Source: a virus
DNA: 55,902 bases
Strand: one strand, 5' to 3'
Virus record (IMG/VR): IMGVR_UViG_3300046538_000287
Span: 1-55,902 of that record
Of this stretch, positions 40,452 through 48,031 are shown one piece after another. Each line of letters opens with the position of its first letter. Within the stretch, counting starts at the first letter, position 1. The translations under genes were made by a program, and so were the position numbers. The notes under the pieces were generated by a model, which was given only the letters and a program-made list of their open reading frames with translations, was not told where the DNA came from and searched no databases.

Positions 40452-42455
40452 TTAACGTCTCTTCAAGTAGCCGCTACTGGAACTACGGCGTTGAGGTAAT
40501 GCCGAGGGTCGCGATTGCACGACTGCAACAGCGGCTTGCTGGGTGGCAGCGGGGGTTGCTTGTTCGGCAGTGAGTCGTTCGCCTTGAACAGGTTTGACGC
40601 TCAAGGCGTCGTCAAATAGACCGGACTGCGCCAGGGACTGACGCACACGCTCCCAGTCGTGTTCCTTGTAACGGTTGAGACCCAGGTAATGCGCCATGGC
40701 CAGGCAATACACCATCAAGTCGAGCGCTTCGTTACGCTCGGCCTTGCCCTTGACCCACTCGATGCGCTTGTGGCCGCGGATGTAGCGCGCAACCTTGCGC
40801 TCCGCGACGCACTGATCAAAGAAGTCGTCCGGCAAGTCATTAGCGAAGTGCAACGCACCTGGCCCGGTAGGGAACGAATAACGGTTATAGATCCAGTCCT
40901 TGGCCGTGTCGGTACCGACGAACCACAGCTCGGCGCCGTTGCGTTCGGTCTGGCCCTTCCAGGTCACGTCGACCATCGACGGGCGCTGAGCAATCACCGG
41001 CTTACCGGGTTTGCTCGCGCCCTTGATGGCGAACACATTTCGCCAGCGGCGAACGCGGCAGAACTGGTAGACCTCATCGGTGTGGTGGCCACCGGAGTCG
41101 ACGGCTACCGCGAGAATGCCAAGACCGACACCGCAGGGATGGCGATATTTAGCCTTAAGCAATTCGTCCAACGCCGCCCAGGTGCGTTCATCTGCGGGAT
41201 CGCCCGAGACCACCTGGTAGTCGACGACCCAGCGCTCCATGCCGACGCCCCAGCCCATGGCCATGAACTCCAGGCGGTTGGCCTGGACGTCGACGGAGCC
41301 GGTGATCATCAGCACCGCCGCCGACAGTGAGCCTAGGGTGAAGCCTTCCAACCGCGCCCGCTGTCTAAGCTCATCGGCTTTGGTTTGCTCTTGTGCGCTG
41401 TCCCAGACCTTCGCCAGACGGGTGTTGTAAAACACCTGCATCGGTTCCAGGTCGCCTTTGGCCTGGGCTTTCTTGGCCTTCTCGAATTGTTTGGCCAGCG
41501 ACTTCCAGTCCATCCAGCCCAACGGCGAATACAGCGCGTTAAGGTGGAAGCCCACCGTCTCGCCATCGCCTTCGGCATGGGCACACCATTCACCTTTGGC
41601 GAGCATTTCGCCTTTATGGTATTCATCGATCAGCACATCGCAGTCAGGACCGGCGCACTGGTAATGCACGACGCTGTAGTCCTTCGAGTAATGCAGTCGC
41701 TCCCACTCAAGGATTTGCATGTGCCCGCAGCTCGGGCACGGCACGTAGTAGTAACGCTGGTCGCTGCCCTCGAAAAGGTCGGAGATCCGCGAGGCGCCCC
41801 TGATCGTCGGCGAGCTGGAGAAATAAAACTTCGCATTGCGGCCGAAGGTACTGCCCCGCGTCTCCGCCAGCTCGATGGGGTCGCCCTCTTCACCGATGTC
41901 CACTTCCCAGCGATCGATCTCATCACCGTAAACGTAGCGCGCCGACAGCTCCGAGAGGTTGGCCGCCGAGCCAGCGGTGGTCACGTACAACGACCCGCCC
42001 TCGAATTCCTTGGTGTCCATGGTGTTGCGCGAATCCCGCGAACGGCTGGACGCCACACGCTCGCGCAGTACCGGCGTGGCCTTGATGGTTTTGCCGATCC
42101 GCGACGACACCCGCTTGGCCAGGCCGAGGCTCGGTAGCAGAGTCAGGATATTGGACGGCGCCATGTGGATCAGACCGCCGATCCAGTTCAAGGCGATCTG
42201 CGTTTTCATCAGCTGCGAGGCGACCATGGTGATCACGCGTTTGCAGGGGTGAGCCGGCGACAGGCAGCGCATGGGTTCGCGGGCATAGGGCGTGCGGGAC
42301 GTGCGGTACTGGCCTGGCTCAGCGGCACCGGTGTCACGCGGGATACGCATGTACTCGTCGGCCCACTCATCGACCCAGACGTCCGGGTCAGGATGCAGCC
42401 CACGAAAATATGCCTCCCGGTACACCTCAGCACCGTCAGGGATTTCCGTGGGCAT
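40452..42455 (-). CDS. Terminase large subunit (lambda A / GpA family)
   Basis: 667 residues. The ATPase half has a deviant Walker A (MVASQLMKTQ, about 77-86) and Walker B YVYGDE with D178 and E179. A zinc-like region follows (CPSCGH at 240-245). The nuclease half shows acidic residues in SVDVQANRLEF, VAVDSGGH and DLMVYCLAM. The C-terminus is Gln/Ser-rich. It cuts concatemers at cos and pumps DNA into the prohead, recruited by Nu1, whose gene lies four bases upstream. Confidence 0.96.
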   Translation of the reverse strand: MPTEIPDGAEVYREAYFRGLHPDPDVWVDEWADEYMRIPRDTGAAEPGQYRTSRTPYAREPMRCLSPAHPCKRVITMVASQLMKTQIALNWIGGLIHMAPSNILTLLPSLGLAKRVSSRIGKTIKATPVLRERVASSRSRDSRNTMDTKEFEGGSLYVTTAGSAANLSELSARYVYGDEIDRWEVDIGEEGDPIELAETRGSTFGRNAKFYFSSSPTIRGASRISDLFEGSDQRYYYVPCPSCGHMQILEWERLHYSKDYSVVHYQCAGPDCDVLIDEYHKGEMLAKGEWCAHAEGDGETVGFHLNALYSPLGWMDWKSLAKQFEKAKKAQAKGDLEPMQVFYNTRLAKVWDSAQEQTKADELRQRARLEGFTLGSLSAAVLMITGSVDVQANRLEFMAMGWGVGMERWVVDYQVVSGDPADERTWAALDELLKAKYRHPCGVGLGILAVAVDSGGHHTDEVYQFCRVRRWRNVFAIKGASKPGKPVIAQRPSMVDVTWKGQTERNGAELWFVGTDTAKDWIYNRYSFPTGPGALHFANDLPDDFFDQCVAERKVARYIRGHKRIEWVKGKAERNEALDLMVYCLAMAHYLGLNRYKEHDWERVRQSLAQSGLFDDALSVKPVQGERLTAEQATPAATQQAAVAVVQSRPSALPQRRSSSSGYLKRR

Positions 42456-42459
42456 GGGT

Positions 42460-43017
42460 TTAACTCGTGGTCAGGGCGTGTTCAAGATCCGCCGAGGACA
42501 AGCGTTCTGCATCCTCAAGCGAGCGACGGATAGCGGCGGTCAGGTGCTTTTCGATTTGCCAGGGATCGGTCATGACGGCCAGTTCCGGTGCCAGTTGCGG
42601 GGGCATGCCCAGCAGCTGGTCCCGCAACAGGCGGCCTGCGTTGAAGGCGCCGGTTTCCACCGCGATACGCTCGACCAAGGTGCCCTGCTGTTTGTGGAAG
42701 TTGGCTTGCTCTTGCAGGGCCAGGTAATGCTCGCGCAGAGCCCGGGACTTTTGGAAGTCCACCGCCTGCCCGACTTGCGGCACCGCAGGTTCTTCGGCGG
42801 CGATTTCAGCCTCCCTTTGAAGGCGAAGCCGTTCGTGTCGGGTGGCGACGGCGGCTTTGCTTGGGTCGGCGGACTCGACCAGCAGGGCTTCGGTGGCTTC
42901 CAGCTCCACCTTGCCATCGTCGGTCAGTACCAATCGATCCTGATTGGCCAACTTGGACACATACGATTTGGCCCAGCCACGCCGTGCCGCAAACTCCGTT
43001 TTGCTGATTACAGTCAT
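42460..43017 (-). CDS. Terminase small subunit (lambda Nu1-like)
   Basis: 185 residues. The N-terminal winged-helix DNA-binding part (about 1-50) reads SKTEFAARRGWAKSYVSKLAN. A long charged helix (about 75-120) and a C-terminal GAFNAGRLLRDQLLGMPP region for TerL contact follow. It should recognise repeats near cos; GTTCAC-type repeats lie directly upstream (43053-43089). Confidence 0.92.
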   Translation of the reverse strand: MTVISKTEFAARRGWAKSYVSKLANQDRLVLTDDGKVELEATEALLVESADPSKAAVATRHERLRLQREAEIAAEEPAVPQVGQAVDFQKSRALREHYLALQEQANFHKQQGTLVERIAVETGAFNAGRLLRDQLLGMPPQLAPELAVMTDPWQIEKHLTAAIRRSLEDAERLSSADLEHALTTS

Positions 43018-43052
43018 GATGGAATGTCCTGTTCAGCTAATGAATACGGGGG

Positions 43053-43113
43053 GTTCACCTGTTCACCCCAGTTCACTAAGCAGGTGAACTGTCCGCTAAC
43101 ACTTTCCCGCGGG
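43053..43113 (-). promoter_or_regulatory. Candidate cos region: repeats upstream of the terminase genes
   Basis: GTTCAC occurs at 43053, 43061 and 43071, and GTGAAC at 43084. GTTCACCTG (43053-43061) and CAGGTGAAC (43081-43089) form a perfect 9-bp inverted pair. A CCCGCGGG palindrome is at 43106-43113. In lambda the terminase-binding cosB repeats lie just before nu1, the same place. No cohesive end can be read directly. Confidence 0.4.
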
Positions 43114-43181
43114 TTTCCGACCCCGTACCCCCCGAATAACCCCAGGGTCCCCGGCAGTTTTCGGCGCCCTGGCGCGATTTA

Positions 43182-43526
43182 TCACCCCTGTTCGCCGCTA
43201 GCAGGTGGCACTTCGGAAACGCCCAGCCGCTTGGCGGCCCAGCGTTCGTAAAGACCGATGGCGACATCTGCGCCGGCCATTGCGGTCAGGCAACCCAAGC
43301 TGCCCGCCGTCCAGATCGTCATGCCCGCGCCGATCATCAGCATCATCGCTGACACGCCGCAGACAATGCAGGCACCGGACCGAAGCGCCAGGCGTCGCAA
43401 CAACGCCCAGCCCCGCGCCCCGTCCTTGTCGGCGCGCCACATCTCTCCCGACACGCCACCGACCAATGCCAGGACGATCACTAACCAGATTGGCATCTCT
43501 GCCAGCGCTTGTTGCTCGTTCGTCAT
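43182..43526 (-). CDS. Phage holin-like membrane protein
   Basis: 114 residues from ATG 43526. Three hydrophobic segments are visible: about 12-28 (MPIWLVIVLALVGGVSG), about 50-65 and about 68-85. Charged C-terminus. Small multi-span proteins in this place of Pseudomonas prophages are annotated as holins; they open the inner membrane to the endolysin. It is the first gene after the terminator at 43546-43570 and the last before the putative cos region. Confidence 0.8.
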   Translation of the reverse strand: MTNEQQALAEMPIWLVIVLALVGGVSGEMWRADKDGARGWALLRRLALRSGACIVCGVSAMMLMIGAGMTIWTAGSLGCLTAMAGADVAIGLYERWAAKRLGVSEVPPASGEQG

Positions 43527-43545
43527 CGCCCTACTCCATAAACGC

Positions 43546-43570
43546 AAAAACCCGGCGCAATGGCCGGGTT
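43546..43570 (-). terminator. Leader terminator upstream of the late operon (tR'-like)
   Basis: Minus strand AACCCGGC pairs with GCCGGGTT, then TTTTTGC. It lies between the Q-like gene and the holin, where lambdoid phages place the Q-antiterminated terminator. Confidence 0.75.
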
Positions 43571-43749
43571 TGGTGTGTGGTGCTTGCCGCTCTTTGCGGT
43601 CGCACCTATCGAAGATGGGTACTTTTTACAGGTGGATTTTACTGGCAGCAAGCTAGTTTTAATGCCATGGAGCAATACGGGTGCAACGTGGGTGTGACGC
43701 AGGTGCAACAGGGGTACAACGCATTCAATCGGCTATCGCTTCTGGTGCC

Positions 43750-44019
43750 CTGTCCTACCTGTCCCACTATGCAGGGGCGAAGTAGGACAGCTACAGGCGC
43801 CTAAATTTGGGGCTCTGCCCTACTGTCCTACTTTATTTACTCTTTTCTTGTGTATAGAGAGAAAGCTAAAAGCACGCGTGCGCGCCATGAGCGCGACTAC
43901 GTGCCCGCTATGCTTACGTGTGCATGGGGCGGGCAGAGGTTGGACAGTAGGACAGTCCAGCAACGACGCGCCTGCACCTGTCCGACTGCATTAAATGGCA
44001 GTCGGACAAGGCCGGACAG
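43750..44019. repeat. Cluster of eight GGACAG motifs in both orientations
   Basis: CTGTCC at 43750, 43759, 43823 and 43978; GGACAG at 43785, 43942, 43950 and 44014. Several are embedded in a longer CCTACTGTCC-like context. Irregular spacing argues against a simple tandem repeat and for binding sites. Confidence 0.7.
43979..44008. repeat. Perfect 11-bp inverted repeat
   Basis: TGTCCGACTGC (43979-43989) and GCAGTCGGACA (43998-44008) around an 8-base AT-rich loop. There is no T tract, so it is more likely an operator or RNA hairpin than a terminator. Confidence 0.75.
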
Positions 44020-44051
44020 CAGGAAAGCAGTAAGCGGAGTGATGCCAGGTT

Positions 44052-44417
44052 TCATGCAGCCTTACCCATCAGCATGCCCTGAATGAACTCATGAGCTTCG
44101 TGCAACCGCATGTAGTAGGTTCGAGAGCTGCATGCACAGTGCAGAAGCTTCTGCGAAAGGAAGCTTTCCTGGTTGCAATAATGCTCCAACACAACCAAGG
44201 CAAGCCGGGGCGGCAAGTGCTTGTGAACAATCAGCTCGATATCCGCCGACTCATCCAGCAGCACCCGACTGCCGCGAGTACCGCGTATTAGCTCGCCCTT
44301 GCACTCCATCAACATGGCGATCATGTTGCCGCCAGTCGATCCGCCGTAGGTCACAGTCATCGGAGAATGCAGATCCTGCGCCCAGAGCTTGAGCATCTCA
44401 TCAATTCGCTTAATCAA
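44052..44417 (-). CDS. Phage late antiterminator Q-like protein
   Basis: 121 residues. It shares the layout of small Q-like regulators: MIKRIDEMLKLWAQ at the start, IELIVHKHLPPRLALVVLEHYC, and a C-terminal sigma-like or HTH segment SQKLLHCACSSRTYYMRLHEAH. Last gene of the leftward early operon and directly upstream of the late control region with its terminator. Assignment rests on motif memory and position. Confidence 0.75.
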   Translation of the reverse strand: MIKRIDEMLKLWAQDLHSPMTVTYGGSTGGNMIAMLMECKGELIRGTRGSRVLLDESADIELIVHKHLPPRLALVVLEHYCNQESFLSQKLLHCACSSRTYYMRLHEAHEFIQGMLMGKAA

Positions 44418-46626
44418 AGCAAGGCACCTCTACCAGGGGCGACTGCAACGCAGACACACGCCCCCAAGTCGCGGGCTTCTGATAGGCCCATTGCCGGATG
44501 CCGCTCTTTACCAACGCCGGCATGCGCTTCTTCCGCCAGCCCAGGCGATGCATGATCGCACCAACCCGCATTTGCTCCGGCTTGCCCCAATGGCCGTAGT
44601 CCAATTTGAGGGCTTGGGTCAGGATCTCGTTGCCGGTCGCGGTTTCGCCGATCTGCGAATCCTCTAACCAAGTCAGGATCGGCCCTTCCCATTCGTCGAC
44701 AACGAAGCGCTCGTCTTGGGCTTCAGCGAACATCCAGGACTCGTCTTTCGTCACCCACCAGATATCGCCGGCCTCGAAGCAGAACACCGCTTCAGCCCAC
44801 AGCTGGTCGCGAATATCACGCAGTGTTTCCAAGTCGACCTTGTTGCAGAACACTGGCCAGTAACGCCGGTTGCCGGTAGCGTCCTTGAGGTATTCCTCTT
44901 GGTTGGTGGTCCCCACGAACACACACTGGCGTGGCACATCGTTTGTTCTGCGGCCGTAGCTTTCGCGGTAGGTGTCAGTGGACGCTGAGAAGAACTGCTT
45001 GGCCTTAGTGCTTTCAGCCTTGTTGAAGCTGTCTAGCTCCCCCAGTTCGACGATCCACTTGCCGCGAATCGCCTGGAAGCTGTCCTTGTCGCCGAGGGCA
45101 AAAGGCGTGTCCATGAACCACTCGCCACCGAGAATGCCCATGGCCGTGGACTTGCCTTCACCCTGCCCGCCTTCAAGGATCATCACCGAGTCAGCCTTGC
45201 AGCCAGGACGCATCACCCGAGCCACCGCCGAGATCGGCCAGCGCTTGCCGACTTTGGCCGAGTATTCGTTGGCATGGACCCCAAGCACGTCCGTCAACCA
45301 GGTTTCCAGCCGAGGCACGCGATCCCATTCGAGCTTTTCCAGATACTCACGCACCGGGTGAAAAGAATGGTCGTGGGCAACCACGCTGACCGCCTCGATC
45401 ACATGGGACGCTTTGACTCGCAGGTTGTATTGCTGCGCGAGCCACTTCATCACCCGCATGTCATCGATGTCGGCCCAGTCGCCAGCACCGCCGCCAAAGG
45501 GCGCCGACCGGAGCTTGACGATCTTGGAGCTGAACACGCTATAACCAATGACTCCTGCCCAGCGCTCATCATTGCCCAAAATCAGCTCGACGTTTTGCAT
45601 GTGCGCAATCAGAGAGCCGTTTTCGGTGCGAGCCAGTTGATCCTTCCAACCACCCGCTGCCGGAGGTTTGACCACCGCCAACACCTGGCGGCGGACAGCC
45701 TCCAAACCTTCAGCAATGTGCAGATCGTTGAAGTCAGTCCACTTGATTTCGCGCTCGCCCGAGAAGACTGGCGCGACTACCTGGCCACCGACGATCAACG
45801 CAGCATTGGTGGCTTTTTCCTCACCTGGGTTCCACGGATCGCCATTCGAACGCTTCGTCTTCCAGTCATCATCCCGGCAGAGGATCAGCGGGCAACCGGG
45901 AAAACGCTCCCGCATGGCCTTGGAGACAGGTAGCAAGTTGCCCGCATCGAAGGCAATAGCGACCGTCAGAGAGGTCGCCATGTGCAGACTGGCGCCTGTG
46001 GCGTAGCCCTCGCACACGAGTACTGGTTCCCCTGGCTCGGGGTGCGGGCCGATCAAATGAAAAGCGCCCTCTTTCGACATGCCGTAGGGCCAGTAGGCTT
46101 TGTCACGACCGGTGCCTTCTTGCTTTGCCGGGAAGATCACCTGCAGGCCGACGATCTGATCCCGCACGTTGCACATAGGCACCAAAAATGCGCCGGTACG
46201 TGGCGCATAGCGAACCTTGAACCCAACGATCTGCTTTCGATCCAGGTAGGCGCTCTTGCCCTTTTCCGGCATACGCTTGAACAAGCCGGCTGCACGGTTG
46301 GCCGCTCGCCGTGCCGCGCTGGCCGCTACTTCTGCGGCCTTACGCTTGGCGTCTTCCTGCCGAGCACGCATGACTTCGCGCTCTTCCGGACTCATGCGCC
46401 CGGCCTTCACCTTGATCTTTTGCGACTCGCCCGAGCGCCAGTCACCAAAGCTGCCGAAGATCAGCGTTTCGTTCTTCTCGGTGCGATGCTCGTGGACGAC
46501 GTACCAACCGTTTTTTTCCTTGCCCTTGTCCTGAGCGGTCTTGCACCTGGTGAGCTTGCCAAAGATCAGCGGCTTTTCAGGTTCAAGGCCGTAGTCTGCG
46601 AATTGATTCAATACCTCATCGAGCAT
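44410..46626 (-). CDS. Phage replication protein: Toprim primase plus VapE-type P-loop domain
   Basis: 738 residues from ATG 46626; upstream codons overlap the DksA-like gene. The N-terminal 130 residues resemble DNA-primase-associated regions. A Toprim domain spans about 200-260, with E206 in CEGYATGAS and D252-D254 in CRDDDW. The C-terminal part is a VapE-like P-loop module with Walker A GGQGEGKS (486-493), a downstream ELGELDSF acidic motif and GTTNQEEYLKDATGNRRYWP. It likely primes and unwinds phage DNA. Confidence 0.92.
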   Translation of the reverse strand: MLDEVLNQFADYGLEPEKPLIFGKLTRCKTAQDKGKEKNGWYVVHEHRTEKNETLIFGSFGDWRSGESQKIKVKAGRMSPEEREVMRARQEDAKRKAAEVAASAARRAANRAAGLFKRMPEKGKSAYLDRKQIVGFKVRYAPRTGAFLVPMCNVRDQIVGLQVIFPAKQEGTGRDKAYWPYGMSKEGAFHLIGPHPEPGEPVLVCEGYATGASLHMATSLTVAIAFDAGNLLPVSKAMRERFPGCPLILCRDDDWKTKRSNGDPWNPGEEKATNAALIVGGQVVAPVFSGEREIKWTDFNDLHIAEGLEAVRRQVLAVVKPPAAGGWKDQLARTENGSLIAHMQNVELILGNDERWAGVIGYSVFSSKIVKLRSAPFGGGAGDWADIDDMRVMKWLAQQYNLRVKASHVIEAVSVVAHDHSFHPVREYLEKLEWDRVPRLETWLTDVLGVHANEYSAKVGKRWPISAVARVMRPGCKADSVMILEGGQGEGKSTAMGILGGEWFMDTPFALGDKDSFQAIRGKWIVELGELDSFNKAESTKAKQFFSASTDTYRESYGRRTNDVPRQCVFVGTTNQEEYLKDATGNRRYWPVFCNKVDLETLRDIRDQLWAEAVFCFEAGDIWWVTKDESWMFAEAQDERFVVDEWEGPILTWLEDSQIGETATGNEILTQALKLDYGHWGKPEQMRVGAIMHRLGWRKKRMPALVKSGIRQWAYQKPATWGRVSALQSPLVEVPCFD

Positions 46627-46843
46627 GCCGGGCCTCCCGCGCTTCGTCGATAGACTGGCAGATGACGCATTGGGTGCATCCCGGCAGAGCCAACCGACGC
46701 GGCTCCGGAATAGGTCCGTCGCAACCTTCACAGAACAGAAATGAATGCGCCACCAAGGCAGGCCTGGCGGCGTTCCGTGCAGCCAGCGCCTGATCAAGCC
46801 GCTCCTGTACTAGATCATTAGCAAAATCTGCGATGTCAGCCAT
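46616..46843 (-). CDS. TraR/DksA-type zinc finger protein
   Basis: 75 residues from ATG 46843. The C-terminus carries CEGCDGPIPEPRRLALPG followed by C-x2-C, the four-cysteine DksA/TraR zinc finger. Short TraR-like proteins bind the RNA polymerase secondary channel and can mimic ppGpp/DksA. It overlaps both neighbours. Confidence 0.9.
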   Translation of the reverse strand: MADIADFANDLVQERLDQALAARNAARPALVAHSFLFCEGCDGPIPEPRRLALPGCTQCVICQSIDEAREARHAR

Positions 46844-47354
46844 TGTTGGCACCCCGCGTTGTTTGATTAACGTAGGTGGCGCGGTTGAACATCCCCAGCA
46901 GTCCTTGAATGCCGCGAAATACCTGTAGGCGAATTGCGGCCAGTTCGTGGTCCGTCACCACGCCGTCGCCGATGCTCTTCGCCCAGGTATCAGCCAAGTC
47001 AGCCACCTGCCGAAAATACTCAGCTATGCCGATGGTCAAGGTTTCGGGCATATCGTTGGTATATGCCTCGGCCAATTCCTGCCAGGTCGTATCCCCCACC
47101 AACGCGTGCACCGCATCCAAAATGCGACGGTCCTTGGTCAGCTCCAGAATTTCGCCGAACTCCTGAATGTTCACTGCATGACCGGGGTGGGTTGGAGACA
47201 GCTTGTGCTGCAGTGTGGTGGCGTTTCTGCCGGTGGTGGCGGCAATTGCAGCAGCGCCACCGGGGTAGTCCCGAGCAGCATGGTAAAGCGCCAAATCGAG
47301 CGGCAGGATTTCCCGCTGTGCTCGTTCAACGCAACTCAGAGCGATTCGGCTCAT
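46836..47354 (-). CDS. Phage regulatory protein, CII family (P2-like group)
   Basis: 172 residues. YHAARDYPGGAAAIAATTG followed by the HTH-like TTLQHKLSPTHPGHAVNIQEF and DAVHALVGDT are hallmarks of the phage regulatory CII family found in Pseudomonas and Burkholderia prophages. It lies in the leftward early operon downstream of Cro, where a lysogeny or replication-control factor is expected. Confidence 0.85.
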   Translation of the reverse strand: MSRIALSCVERAQREILPLDLALYHAARDYPGGAAAIAATTGRNATTLQHKLSPTHPGHAVNIQEFGEILELTKDRRILDAVHALVGDTTWQELAEAYTNDMPETLTIGIAEYFRQVADLADTWAKSIGDGVVTDHELAAIRLQVFRGIQGLLGMFNRATYVNQTTRGANNG

Positions 47355-47599
47355 GGCATTAATCCTTGTAAGTTGCCAGTGCCGCGCGACATGTAGTGGT
47401 GATACATTTGCCGCGTGGCTTGAAAGGGCCCAAAAGCCGGTTAGATCTTCAGGATCGACACCGGCACCGTGCCGAGGCGAACGATCCGTCGTTCACCTCT
47501 GGCGCAACAGCTGTCCAATCTGTGGTGGAAAAGGCAGCAACACCAAGACATCCGTGTCTTGGAAAGCGCGGTAAAGATCGACGGTTCGCATGTGGTGTG

Positions 47600-47681
47600 C
47601 CCGCCTATCTTTATCGCGACCCGACAGCGCTGTGGTGGTGCGTGTCGGGAGGAACTGGGCGGCCCTTGGGTCGCCTTTTTT
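47600..47681 (+). ncRNA. Candidate structured RNA with terminator between cII-like and cro-like genes
   Basis: On the plus strand a 7-bp stem CCCGACA/TGTCGGG (47620-47626, 47643-47649) is followed by a second hairpin GGCGGCCC/GGGTCGCC (47658-47675) and six T. No coding gene on this strand explains the terminator. An antisense RNA against the early leader is possible. Promoter and 5' end are not defined. Confidence 0.3.
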
Positions 47682-47685
47682 CTAT

Positions 47686-47943
47686 CTAAGCTGCTGCTTT
47701 TTGGGGGGTCGAGGCATGAAGCAACCAAGCCGCATCAAAAGCATTGCCCTTTTGCTCTGCAGCAGTCGCCAAAAGCGTGGCGTACTGGGTTTCACCGGTG
47801 TAATCGGTTCGCGGCAGGCTGGCTGCCAGACGCCATTTATTCAGCGCCTGATAGCTCCGGTTGCATACCTTGGCGGCAGCACCGATGCCCCCTACGGCTT
47901 CAAAAGCAAACGCGATGGCATTTGGAAAGTCTGATGGGTTCAA
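47686..47943 (-). CDS. Cro-like repressor (YdaS/Cro-type HTH)
   Basis: 85 residues with a probable TTG start at 47943 and AGAGG upstream. The HTH is FEAVGGIGAAAKVCNRSYQALNKWRL, where AAAKVCNRS is the turn region and YQALNKWR the recognition helix. It is divergent from the CI repressor and separated by the operator region at 47960-48031, as in lambdoid immunity regions. Confidence 0.87.
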   Translation of the reverse strand: MNPSDFPNAIAFAFEAVGGIGAAAKVCNRSYQALNKWRLAASLPRTDYTGETQYATLLATAAEQKGNAFDAAWLLHASTPQKAAA

Positions 47944-47959
47944 TTTTTTGGCCCTCTAT

Positions 47960-47974
47960 TCAACTGTTGGTTGA
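47960..47974. promoter_or_regulatory. CI/Cro operator 1
   Basis: TCAAC-TGTTG-GTTGA, a perfect 15-bp inverted repeat (arms of 5), just downstream of the leftward -10. Confidence 0.75.
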
Positions 47975-48002
47975 TAGTAAAGGTCAACTGACGGATTAGC
48001 AA
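47974..48002 (-). promoter_or_regulatory. Leftward early promoter
   Basis: Minus-strand -35 TTGCTA (48002-47997), 17-base spacer and -10 TACTAT (47979-47974). Operator 2 occupies the spacer and operator 1 abuts the -10, so repressor binding would block RNA polymerase. Confidence 0.55.
47984..47998. promoter_or_regulatory. CI/Cro operator 2 (imperfect)
   Basis: TCAAC-TGACG-GATTA: intact left arm, degenerate right arm. Centre-to-centre distance is 24 bases to operator 1. Confidence 0.55.
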
Positions 48003-48016
48003 CTTCTATGTGATCA

Positions 48017-48031
48017 TCAACTCATGATTGA
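48017..48031. promoter_or_regulatory. CI/Cro operator 3, overlapping the repressor start codon
   Basis: TCAAC-TCATG-ATTGA, matching the operator 1 pattern with one arm difference. The ATG of the repressor (48024) lies inside it. Confidence 0.6.

Larger units (their letters stand above)
43571..44051 (-). other. 480-bp gene-free late control region
   Basis: No supported gene. It contains eight GGACAG/CTGTCC motifs (43750-44019), a perfect 11-bp hairpin and an AT-rich patch (about 43805-43875) that could hold a leftward late promoter. TATACA near 43853 on the minus strand is a possible -10 but no clear -35 is seen. Confidence 0.5.

Noticed and set aside
43979-44008. Perfect hairpin considered as an intrinsic terminator
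   Set aside because: No T tract follows on either strand, so it was listed as an inverted repeat only.
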